From the NCBI GenBank assembly GCA_945888565.1, contig CAMDAL010000113.1:1-10856 (forward strand): 10,856 bases of DNA. The letters are read 5' to 3'. Below, one piece after another: positions 1 to 5,769 of the stretch. The notes under the pieces were generated by a model. That model was given only the letters and a program-made list of their open reading frames with translations. It searched no databases and was not told the DNA's origin. The stretch's first letter is position 1; each line of letters opens with the position of its first letter. The DNA is from Devosia equisanguinis (GTDB lineage: Bacteria > Pseudomonadota > Alphaproteobacteria > Rhizobiales > Devosiaceae). The position numbers were made by a program, and so were the translations under genes.

Positions 1-674
1 GCCTGCTTGTCGTTGTTGATGTCGACGCCGATGATCATGTCGGCCCCCGCCATCTTCAGCCCCTGGATGACGTTGAGCCCGATGCCGCCGAGCCCGAACA
101 CCACCGCCGTCGCGCCCCGCTCGACCTTGGCGGTGTTGAGCACCGCGCCCACCCCGGTGGTGACACCGCAGCCGATATAGAACACCTTGTCGAACGGCGC
201 CTTCGGATCGATCTTGGCGAGCGCGATCTCGGGCAGCACCGTGTGGTTCGAAAAGGTCGAGCAGCCCATGTAGTGGTAGATCGTCTGCCCCTTGTAGCTG
301 AACCGCGATGTCCCGTCCGGCATCAGCCCCTTGCCCTGCGTGGCGCGGATCGCAGTGCAGAGGTTGGTCTTGCGGCTGAGGCAACTCGGGCACTCGCGGC
401 ACTCGGGTGTATAGAGCGGAATCACGTGGTCGCCCGGCTTCAGGCTGGTCACGCCCGGCCCGACTTCCAGCACCACGCCCGCGCCCTCGTGCCCGAGGAT
501 CGATGGGAACAGCCCCTCGGGATCAGCGCCCGACAGCGTGTAGGCGTCGGTGTGGCAGATGCCGGTCGCCCTGATCTCCACCAGCACCTCGCCGGCCTTC
601 GGCCCCTCGAGGTCGAGTTCCACGATCTCGAGGGGCTTGTTCGCCTCGAACGCCACGGCCGCACGCGTCTTCAT
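1..674 (-). CDS. frmA: S-(hydroxymethyl)glutathione dehydrogenase / class III alcohol dehydrogenase, partial (C-terminus beyond window)
   Basis: Cytosolic zinc enzyme that oxidises S-hydroxymethylglutathione, the adduct of formaldehyde and glutathione, to S-formylglutathione using NAD+. It is also called adhC or adhI. The reading frame is open from ATG 674 to the window edge: 224 codons of about 370 in the family. Catalytic zinc ligands are visible as Cys40 (GICHTD), His62-Glu63 (GHEGAG) and Cys169 (IGCGVTTG). The structural zinc lobe is Cys92, Cys95, Cys98 and Cys106. The Rossmann glycine motif GLGGIG is at 194-199. The segment TQGKGLMPDGTSRFS is typical of class III rather than ethanol-type enzymes. 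A GGAG Shine-Dalgarno (+ strand 681-684) lies 6 nt before the ATG, which fixes the start. It is transcribed away from the GGDEF-EAL gene. The missing 3' part prevents checking for intactness or a downstream fghA. Confidence 0.95.
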   Translation of the reverse strand, partial: MKTRAAVAFEANKPLEIVELDLEGPKAGEVLVEIRATGICHTDAYTLSGADPEGLFPSILGHEGAGVVLEVGPGVTSLKPGDHVIPLYTPECRECPSCLSRKTNLCTAIRATQGKGLMPDGTSRFSYKGQTIYHYMGCSTFSNHTVLPEIALAKIDPKAPFDKVFYIGCGVTTGVGAVLNTAKVERGATAVVFGLGGIGLNVIQGLKMAGADMIIGVDINNDKQ

Positions 675-841
675 TTCAGTCTCCAGTCCAATCTTGCGGC
701 ACCATAGCGGCTTCCACCCATCAGCATAGCTGCCACGTTTCGATTCACGCCTCATTGACTATCGGAGAGCGTGGGGCGCGACCACCTGGGCCTCACGAGA
801 TAACGTCACTTTTGGAATTTAATAGGCCAGAAGGCGGTGTC
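675..841. promoter_or_regulatory. Divergent intergenic region between frmA and the GGDEF-EAL gene
   Basis: This 167-base region must hold the 5' control elements of two divergently read genes. I find Shine-Dalgarno sites on both sides (GGAG for frmA, AAGG for the GGDEF-EAL gene). CTATG-type -10 candidates for frmA occur near 702-707 and 724-729, but neither has a matching -35 at 16-18 nt. On the + strand an ATTGACT element at 754-760 resembles a -35 but lacks a good partner. No operator palindrome is evident. An in-frame TTG at 755 could extend the + strand gene into this region, but I treat the region as non-coding. Confidence 0.45.
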
Positions 842-2578
842 ATGTACGGCAAGGGGCTAAACAGCATACGCAACCGATTCACGGTGTTGATCGGAGGCTT
901 CTGCCTGATGGGCGCGATCATGATGGCGCTCTTTGTGTCACCGGCGCCGTTCGCGCCGCAAAACCTCATCTGGGAATTGGCCCTGATCGCAGCGCTCTGC
1001 GTGGTGCCTGCGGGCATCACCTATGTTCTGGCGGGCAACCTTGTCGGCTCGATACATGCCCTCAAGCGCAGCACCGAAGCGATCGTCAATGGCGACATGG
1101 AGCGCCCTGTCGAGGTCGATTGCAGCTGCGAGGTTGGCGGGCTGGCTGACAGTTTCCGCAAGATGGTTGGCAAGCTCAACTCTAACATCACCCGAATGAA
1201 CATCCTCGCCTACAACGACGCCTTGACCGGTTTGGCCAACCGGCATGTCATCCAGCACATGCTCACCTTGGCGCTGGAAAGCGGCTCGGGTTTTCGCGGG
1301 GCAGTGCTGTTCATCGATCTCGATGGTTTCAAGACGATCAACGATTCGTTCGGCCACGAGGTGGGCGACGAGCTTCTCAAGCTGGCGTCGCGGCGGATCG
1401 TGGAGCAGGGTCTCGGTCGCACCCAGGAAACACTGGATAGCTGCACGACACCGTTCGGCGAACTCTGCGCTCGTCAACCCAACGACATTGTCTTCGGTCG
1501 GTTCGCCGGAGACGAGTTCGTCGCCATTCTTCCGGGTGTTGAAGACACTGCCCGGCTGGAATCCGTTTCGGACGCCATCCTCAACGCGCTCTCCGCTCCA
1601 TTCGTGGACAAAGGCAACCAGTTGAGTATTTCGGCCAGCATCGGCATCGCGCGCACGCCACTGGATACCTCGAGTGTTTCCGAAATCCTGATCTTCGCGG
1701 ATATGGCGATGTATGAGGCCAAGCAGAACGGCCGCGCCAGGCACGCTTTCTTCGATGCAGGGCTGCGGGCCAAGGTGCTCGAACGCCTCGAACTCGAACG
1801 CGAACTGCGGCATGCCATCGGCTCTGGCCAGCTGGTGCTCCACTATCAGCCCAAGGTCGACGCCCGGACGATGGAAGTTGTCGGAGCCGAGGCTCTGGTG
1901 CGATGGCAGCACCCGACGCGCGGTCTGCTGCCGCCGTCCGCCTTTCTCGAAATCGCCGAAAAGGCGGGCCTGATCTGCGAACTTGGTTCAGCTGTTTTCG
2001 GATTGGCGTTCGCGCAGATCAAGGCCTGGCAGCCTCTCGGCATAGCCGTGCCCATCGCAATCAACGTCTCCCCTAGCCAGTTTGCCAATCCCGAGCTTTG
2101 CCAGCGGATTCGTCTGATGCTGGATCAGCGTGGCATCGATCCGGCAATGGTGGAACTGGAGGTAACGGAATCCGTCGCGATGCAGGATTTCGCAGCGGCG
2201 GAAAGCAAGCTGCGTGAACTGCAGTCGCTCGGCATCCGGATGTCGATGGACGATTTCGGCGTCGGCTTCTCCAATCTCAGCCAACTGGTCAACCTGCCCT
2301 TCGATACGCTCAAGATCGACCGCTCGCTGGTCTCCGATATCGGGCGGAGCCGGAAGTCGGAAACGGTGATCCGGGCGCTCCTCGGCATCGCCTCGGAGGT
2401 GGGGCAGCAAACTGTCGCTGAGGGCATCGAGCGTCACGAAGAGGTCGAGTTCCTTCGCCGCAACGGGTGCACCATGCTGCAGGGCTACTTGTTCGCGCGA
2501 CCGCTGCCGCCTGCTGCGTTCGTCGAGTGGCTGCTTCGGCATCGCGCCGAAAGCCGCCGCATCGAAATGGCCAGTTGA
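842..2578 (+). CDS. Membrane-anchored HAMP-GGDEF-EAL protein (c-di-GMP synthase/phosphodiesterase)
   Basis: Bifunctional-type cyclic-di-GMP enzyme of 578 residues at the inner membrane. Two membrane segments lie at about 13-32 and 42-68 with almost no periplasmic loop, then a HAMP-like linker (about 66-117), GGDEF domain (about 120-305) and EAL domain (about 312-560). The GGDEF domain keeps DALTGLANR, FIDLDGFK, N167 and GHEVGD, but the signature reads AGDEF (222-226). An insertion of about 20 residues near 189-212 precedes it, and no RxxD inhibitory site sits five residues upstream. The EAL domain looks fully catalytic: EALVRW (350-355), INVSPSQF, LEVTES, DDFGVGFSNL, LKID, AEGIE and QGYLF. 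The likely net activity is phosphodiesterase, with uncertain cyclase or GTP-sensing function (inference). ATG 842 is chosen because AAGG lies 7 nt upstream; an in-frame TTG at 755 would add 29 uncharacteristic residues. Confidence 0.92.
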   Translation: MYGKGLNSIRNRFTVLIGGFCLMGAIMMALFVSPAPFAPQNLIWELALIAALCVVPAGITYVLAGNLVGSIHALKRSTEAIVNGDMERPVEVDCSCEVGGLADSFRKMVGKLNSNITRMNILAYNDALTGLANRHVIQHMLTLALESGSGFRGAVLFIDLDGFKTINDSFGHEVGDELLKLASRRIVEQGLGRTQETLDSCTTPFGELCARQPNDIVFGRFAGDEFVAILPGVEDTARLESVSDAILNALSAPFVDKGNQLSISASIGIARTPLDTSSVSEILIFADMAMYEAKQNGRARHAFFDAGLRAKVLERLELERELRHAIGSGQLVLHYQPKVDARTMEVVGAEALVRWQHPTRGLLPPSAFLEIAEKAGLICELGSAVFGLAFAQIKAWQPLGIAVPIAINVSPSQFANPELCQRIRLMLDQRGIDPAMVELEVTESVAMQDFAAAESKLRELQSLGIRMSMDDFGVGFSNLSQLVNLPFDTLKIDRSLVSDIGRSRKSETVIRALLGIASEVGQQTVAEGIERHEEVEFLRRNGCTMLQGYLFARPLPPAAFVEWLLRHRAESRRIEMAS

Positions 2579-2586
2579 CGGTCTGC

Positions 2587-2614
2587 TTGCACTTGGCCGC
2601 CATTGCGGCTATAT
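2587..2614 (+). promoter_or_regulatory. Candidate housekeeping promoter for the rimP-nusA-infB operon
   Basis: TTGCAC (2587-2592) is followed after 16 bases by CTATAT (2609-2614). This closely resembles the alphaproteobacterial housekeeping consensus CTTGAC-N17-CTATAT described in rhizobia, and the base before the -35 is also C. It begins 8 bases after the stop of the GGDEF-EAL gene and points towards rimP. A transcript would start near 2620 and run directly into the hairpin at 2643-2680. It is the best promoter-like match I found in the gap before the operon, but it is judged by eye only. Confidence 0.5.
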
Positions 2615-2642
2615 CGACGTCAACATCGATGCTCTCAATCGA

Positions 2643-2680
2643 GAGTGGGTGCCCTGACCGGCCCCCGCTCTTTTTGCTTT
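2643..2680 (+). terminator. Intrinsic-terminator-like hairpin before rimP
   Basis: The left arm 2643-2653 pairs with 2660-2670 in 10 of 11 positions (one T-G wobble, one T-C mismatch) around a six-base loop, CTGACC. TTTTTGCTTT follows at 2671-2680. GC-rich stem plus T-tract is the standard Rho-independent form. It lies 64 bases after the GGDEF-EAL stop and 60 before the rimP start. It may simply end the upstream transcript. If the promoter at 2587-2614 is real, it instead lies in the operon leader and would act as an attenuator. Confidence 0.65.
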
Positions 2681-2729
2681 CCTGGGCGAGTTGCGAGCCG
2701 TTTTCAGTGACCGCCAGCAAGAGTACCAA

Positions 2730-3419
2730 TTGGCTTTCGACCTGACCGAAAAACGCTACCTGAAGGAAACCGCCCTCGAGGCGCGCATTGCGCGCATCAT
2801 CGAGCCGGTCGCCAATGACCTCGGCTACAGCCTCGTGCGCGTGAAGATGCTGCAGGAGAACGGCCTGACCCTGCAGATCATGGCCGAGGACGAGAACGGC
2901 CGCTTCGCCATCACCGATTGCGAAGCCTTGTCCAAGGAAGTCTCGCCGGTGCTGGACGTCGAGGACCCGATCGACCGCGAATATCACCTCGAGGTGTCGT
3001 CCCCCGGCATCGACCGCCCGCTGGTCCGTGCCCGTGATTTCACCGCTTATGTAGGCCATGAGGCGAAGATCGAGCTCAGCGACCTGCTCGACGGCCGTCG
3101 CCGCTTCCGCGGCATCATCAAGGCCGCCGACGACGAGACCGTCACGGTTACGCTGCCCGACGTGCCCAAGGATACCGACCCCGACTACACGCTGCCGCTG
3201 CGGCTCTTGGCCGAGGCCAAGCTGGTGATGACCGACAAGCTGATGGACATGGCTCAGGTCGACCAGGAAAAATTCCCCATCGACGACGATGAGGACATCG
3301 AGACCGTCGAACTGCCGGCGGACTCTGAAGAGGGCACGCTGGACGACGACCCGGAGGCCGGTACGGCCGAGGACACGGCGGACCACAAGACATTAGACTC
3401 TGAACAGGAGACCAATTGA
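2730..3419 (+). CDS. rimP: Ribosome maturation factor RimP
   Basis: Cytosolic assembly factor that binds free 30S subunits and helps 16S rRNA and early ribosomal proteins mature. The 229-residue product has the RimP N-domain (about 15-90), the family signature LEVSSPGIDRPL (87-98) and the SH3-like C-domain (about 95-168). A strongly acidic tail of about 45 residues follows (184-229), as is common in alphaproteobacterial homologues. The start is TTG 2730, with AAGAG 6 nt upstream, which gives MAFDLTEKRY. The frame extends to another TTG at 2691, but that would run into the region just after the hairpin and adds nothing family-like. The TGA stop (3417-3419) directly abuts the nusA ATG, so the two are translationally coupled. 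First gene of the rimP-nusA-ylxR-infB operon. Confidence 0.93.
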   Translation: MAFDLTEKRYLKETALEARIARIIEPVANDLGYSLVRVKMLQENGLTLQIMAEDENGRFAITDCEALSKEVSPVLDVEDPIDREYHLEVSSPGIDRPLVRARDFTAYVGHEAKIELSDLLDGRRRFRGIIKAADDETVTVTLPDVPKDTDPDYTLPLRLLAEAKLVMTDKLMDMAQVDQEKFPIDDDEDIETVELPADSEEGTLDDDPEAGTAEDTADHKTLDSEQETN

Positions 3420-5015
3420 ATGGCCGTTAGCGCGAACCGTCTGGAGCTGCTCCAGATCGCCGATGCCGTCGCCCGCGAGAAGTCGATCGATCGCATGATC
3501 GTCATCGAGGCGATGCAGGACGCCATCGAGAAGGCGGCCAAGGCCCGCTACGGCGCCGAGACCAACATCAAGGTCGATATCAACCCCAAGTCGGGCGAAA
3601 CCCGCATGTGGCGCCTGCTCGAAGTGGTCGAGACGGTCGAGGAATATGGCCGCCAGATCGGGCTGAAGGACGCGCAGGCCCGGAACGGCGCTGCCAAGCT
3701 CGGCGATTTCGTCACCGAGCCGCTGCCCCCGATCGAGTTCGGTCGCATCGCCGCCCAGTCGGCCAAGCAGGTCATCGTGCAGAAGGTGCGCGATGCCGAG
3801 CGCGACCGCATGTATGAGGAATACATCAACCGCGTCGGCGAGATCGTCAACGGCACCGTCAAGCGCGTCGAATACGGCAATGTCATCGTCGACCTGGGCC
3901 GTGGCGAAGCCATTATCCGCCGCGACGAGCTGATCCCGCGCGAACTCTACCGTTATGGCGACCGCGTCCGCGCCTATATCTACGACGTCCGCCGCGAGCA
4001 GCGCGGCCCGCAGATCTTCCTCTCGCGCACCCACCCGCAGTTCATGGCCGCGCTCTTCCGCCAGGAAGTGCCGGAAATCTACGACGGCATCATCACCATC
4101 CGCTCGATCGCCCGCGATCCGGGCAGCCGCGCCAAGATCGCGGTGACCTCCAACGATTCCTCGATCGATCCGGTCGGCGCCTGTGTCGGTATGCGCGGCT
4201 CGCGCGTCCAGGCGGTGGTCGCCGAACTGCAGGGCGAAAAGATCGACATCATTCCGTGGACCGAGGACGTCGCCGGTCTCGTCGTCTCGGCGTTGCAGCC
4301 GGCCGATGTGGCCAAGGTCGTGCTCGACGAGCAGGCCGAGCGCATCGAGGTCGTGGTGCCCGACGAGCAGCTGTCGCTCGCCATCGGCCGCCGCGGCCAG
4401 AACGTCCGCCTCGCTTCGCAGCTGCTCGGCTGGGATATCGACATCCTGACCGAAGCCGAAGAGTCCGAGCGCCGCCAGAAGGAATTCGCCGAGCGGTCGA
4501 CCCTGTTCATGGCCGCCCTTGACGTTGACGAGATGGTTGCCCAACTACTGGCATCGGAAGGTTTCTCCTCGGTCGAGGAGCTGGCCTATATCGATGTCTC
4601 CGAGATCGCGTCGATCCAGGGCTTCGATGAAGAGACTGCCGGCGAGATCCAGCAGCGCGCCGTCGACTACCTCGCCGCCATCGAGAAGGCGAACGACGAC
4701 GAGCGCATTACCCTCGGCGTCGCCGACGAACTTTACGACATTCCGGGCCTCACTGCCGCCATGCTGGTGGCCCTCGGCAAGGAAGAGATAAAGACCGTCG
4801 AGGATTTTGCCGGTTGCGCCGCGGACGACCTCGTCGGCTGGACCGAGCGCAAGGACGGCGAAACCAAGCGTTTCGAAGGAACGTTCAAGGATTTCCCCGT
4901 GTCGCGCGAGGAAGCCGAAGAAATGATCCTGCAGGCCCGCCTCAAGGCCGGCTGGATCAGCGAAGCCGACCTCGCCCAGGCGGACACCTACGAGGAAGAA
5001 GGGGCACCCGCGTAA
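3420..5015 (+). CDS. nusA: Transcription termination/antitermination factor NusA
   Basis: RNA polymerase-binding elongation factor that modulates pausing, intrinsic termination and rRNA antitermination. The 531 residues show the polymerase-binding N-domain (about 1-130), S1 domain (about 137-202; GEIVNGTVKRVEYGNVIVDLG), KH1 (about 235-300; VGMRGSRV) and KH2 (about 302-348; AIGRRGQNVRLA). The acidic C-terminal part carries helix-hairpin-helix-like repeats (about 365-420 and 430-475). The end differs from the second acidic repeat of E. coli NusA, as expected in alphaproteobacteria. The ATG follows the rimP stop with no spacing, and AGGAG at 3406-3410 lies 9 nt upstream inside rimP. The TAA (5013-5015) sits in the loop of a perfect 8-bp hairpin. 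In other bacteria NusA autoregulates its own operon; here the rimP-leader hairpin would be the natural site (inference). Confidence 0.97.
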   Translation: MAVSANRLELLQIADAVAREKSIDRMIVIEAMQDAIEKAAKARYGAETNIKVDINPKSGETRMWRLLEVVETVEEYGRQIGLKDAQARNGAAKLGDFVTEPLPPIEFGRIAAQSAKQVIVQKVRDAERDRMYEEYINRVGEIVNGTVKRVEYGNVIVDLGRGEAIIRRDELIPRELYRYGDRVRAYIYDVRREQRGPQIFLSRTHPQFMAALFRQEVPEIYDGIITIRSIARDPGSRAKIAVTSNDSSIDPVGACVGMRGSRVQAVVAELQGEKIDIIPWTEDVAGLVVSALQPADVAKVVLDEQAERIEVVVPDEQLSLAIGRRGQNVRLASQLLGWDIDILTEAEESERRQKEFAERSTLFMAALDVDEMVAQLLASEGFSSVEELAYIDVSEIASIQGFDEETAGEIQQRAVDYLAAIEKANDDERITLGVADELYDIPGLTAAMLVALGKEEIKTVEDFAGCAADDLVGWTERKDGETKRFEGTFKDFPVSREEAEEMILQARLKAGWISEADLAQADTYEEEGAPA

Positions 5016-5027
5016 TCGGGTGCCTTG
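4992..5027 (+). promoter_or_regulatory. Hairpin over the nusA stop with upstream Shine-Dalgarno and downstream TTG start
   Basis: GGCACCCG (5003-5010) and CGGGTGCC (5017-5024) are perfect reverse complements around the six-base loop CGTAAT, which contains the nusA TAA. Two further G-T wobbles can extend the base of the stem. There is no T-tract, so it does not look like a terminator. GAGGA (4992-4996) lies before the stem, and the ylxR TTG (5025-5027) follows the last paired base. Folding would shorten the Shine-Dalgarno-to-start distance from 28 to about 6 nt. A ribosome terminating on nusA would melt it. The function is inferred; the structure is seen directly. Confidence 0.6.
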
Positions 5028-5651
5028 AGCCCAGTGGCCTCGCGCGAAGAAACCGAACGGCTATGCGCCCTGACCCGCGAGGTCAGGCCCATTGCCGATC
5101 TCATCCGGTTCGTTGTCTCTCCTGACGGCGAACTGGTACCCGATACCGATGCCAGGGCCGAAGGCCGCGGCGTCTGGATCAGCCTCGGCGCCAAGAACGT
5201 CGCCGAGGCGCAGAAGAAGAAGGCCTTTGCCAAAAGCCTCAAGGCCGAGGTGAAGGTGCCCGACGATCTCAGCGGGCTGACCCGCAGGCGGCTCGAGGAG
5301 CGGTTCATTTCCGCCCTCAGCCTCGCCCGCAAGGCCGGCCAGTTGCTGACGGGAGGAAGCAAGGTGAAGTCGGCCATCGAAGCCGGCGAAGTCCTGGCCC
5401 TCCTGACCGCGACCGACGGGGCGGAAGACGGCAAGAAGAAGCTCGTGGGTTCGCTCAAGGGCTATACGAAATCGGCCGAAGAGGCGGGGCTCAACCCCCA
5501 TCAGGCACCGCATTTCGAATTACTCGATTCCGGCCAAATGGGTTTGGCACTCGGCATCGAAAATGTGATACATGCTGCGCTCATAAAAGGGGGCGCAGCC
5601 CAGGCGGCAGTGCAGCGAGCCGAAAGACTGGCACGTTACATCGCCAACTAG
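5025..5651 (+). CDS. Fused YlxR (DUF448) - ribosomal L7Ae-like RNA-binding protein
   Basis: RNA-binding protein of 208 residues lying between nusA and infB. The N-terminal YlxR/DUF448 domain (about 8-80) shows the family features: a Cys-x-x-Thr near the start (C14, T17), LIRFVVSPDGELVPD and GRGVWI. The C-terminal half (about 92-200) is an L7Ae/L30e-like fold with ALSLARKAGQ, a G-x-x-x-V-K segment and GQMGLALGIENVIHAAL. In Bacillus the same two domains are separate neighbouring genes, ylxR and ylxQ, also between nusA and infB; YlxR there has been reported as an RNase P modulator (RnpM). The exact RNA target here is unknown. The frame is the same as nusA, so the start must lie after TAA 5015. 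TTG 5025 is favoured because the hairpin brings GAGGA near it; GTG 5034 is the alternative. Confidence 0.9.
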   Translation: MSPVASREETERLCALTREVRPIADLIRFVVSPDGELVPDTDARAEGRGVWISLGAKNVAEAQKKKAFAKSLKAEVKVPDDLSGLTRRRLEERFISALSLARKAGQLLTGGSKVKSAIEAGEVLALLTATDGAEDGKKKLVGSLKGYTKSAEEAGLNPHQAPHFELLDSGQMGLALGIENVIHAALIKGGAAQAAVQRAERLARYIAN

Positions 5652-5663
5652 ATAGGCTATTGA

Positions 5664-5747
5664 GCGGCGCGGCAGCGCTACGCCGCCCCCTGAAGGCCCG
5701 GCATACGGACTGATCGCTTGCGCCCCATCCGGGGCGCGCAAGCGGTT
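5664..5747 (+). promoter_or_regulatory. infB leader with two hairpins
   Basis: The 118-base gap between the YlxR-L7Ae gene and infB is the longest inside the operon. It holds a 6-bp stem (GCGGCG 5664-5669 with CGCCGC 5681-5686). It also holds a stronger 12-bp stem: 5715-5726 pairs with 5731-5744 around an ATCC tetraloop, with a 2-base GC bulge on the 3' side. Only TTT follows the second stem, so efficient intrinsic termination is unlikely. RNA processing, mRNA stabilisation or translational control of infB are possible. The infB Shine-Dalgarno AAGGA (5752-5756) lies outside the stems. Confidence 0.4.
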
Positions 5748-5769
5748 TGGTAAGGAAGACGCGAGATAC

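Noticed and set aside
243..707. 154-codon plus-strand frame at the left end
   Set aside because: Lies antisense to frmA, whose zinc and NAD motifs are unmistakable.
755..841. N-terminal extension of the GGDEF-EAL protein from TTG 755
   Set aside because: It would add 29 polar residues with no Shine-Dalgarno support, whereas ATG 842 has AAGG at good spacing and starts shortly before the first membrane helix.
938..1912. 324-codon minus-strand frame opposite the GGDEF-EAL gene
   Set aside because: Antisense to clear catalytic motifs of GGDEF and EAL; no family signature of its own.
2629..2745. ATG 2629 as a leader peptide in front of rimP
   Set aside because: No ribosome-binding site, it runs through the terminator stem and overlaps rimP out of frame; composition is not protein-like.
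5715..5744. Kink-turn target for the L7Ae-like protein in the infB leader
   Set aside because: The bulge is two bases (GC) and the tandem G-A pairs required for a kink-turn are absent.
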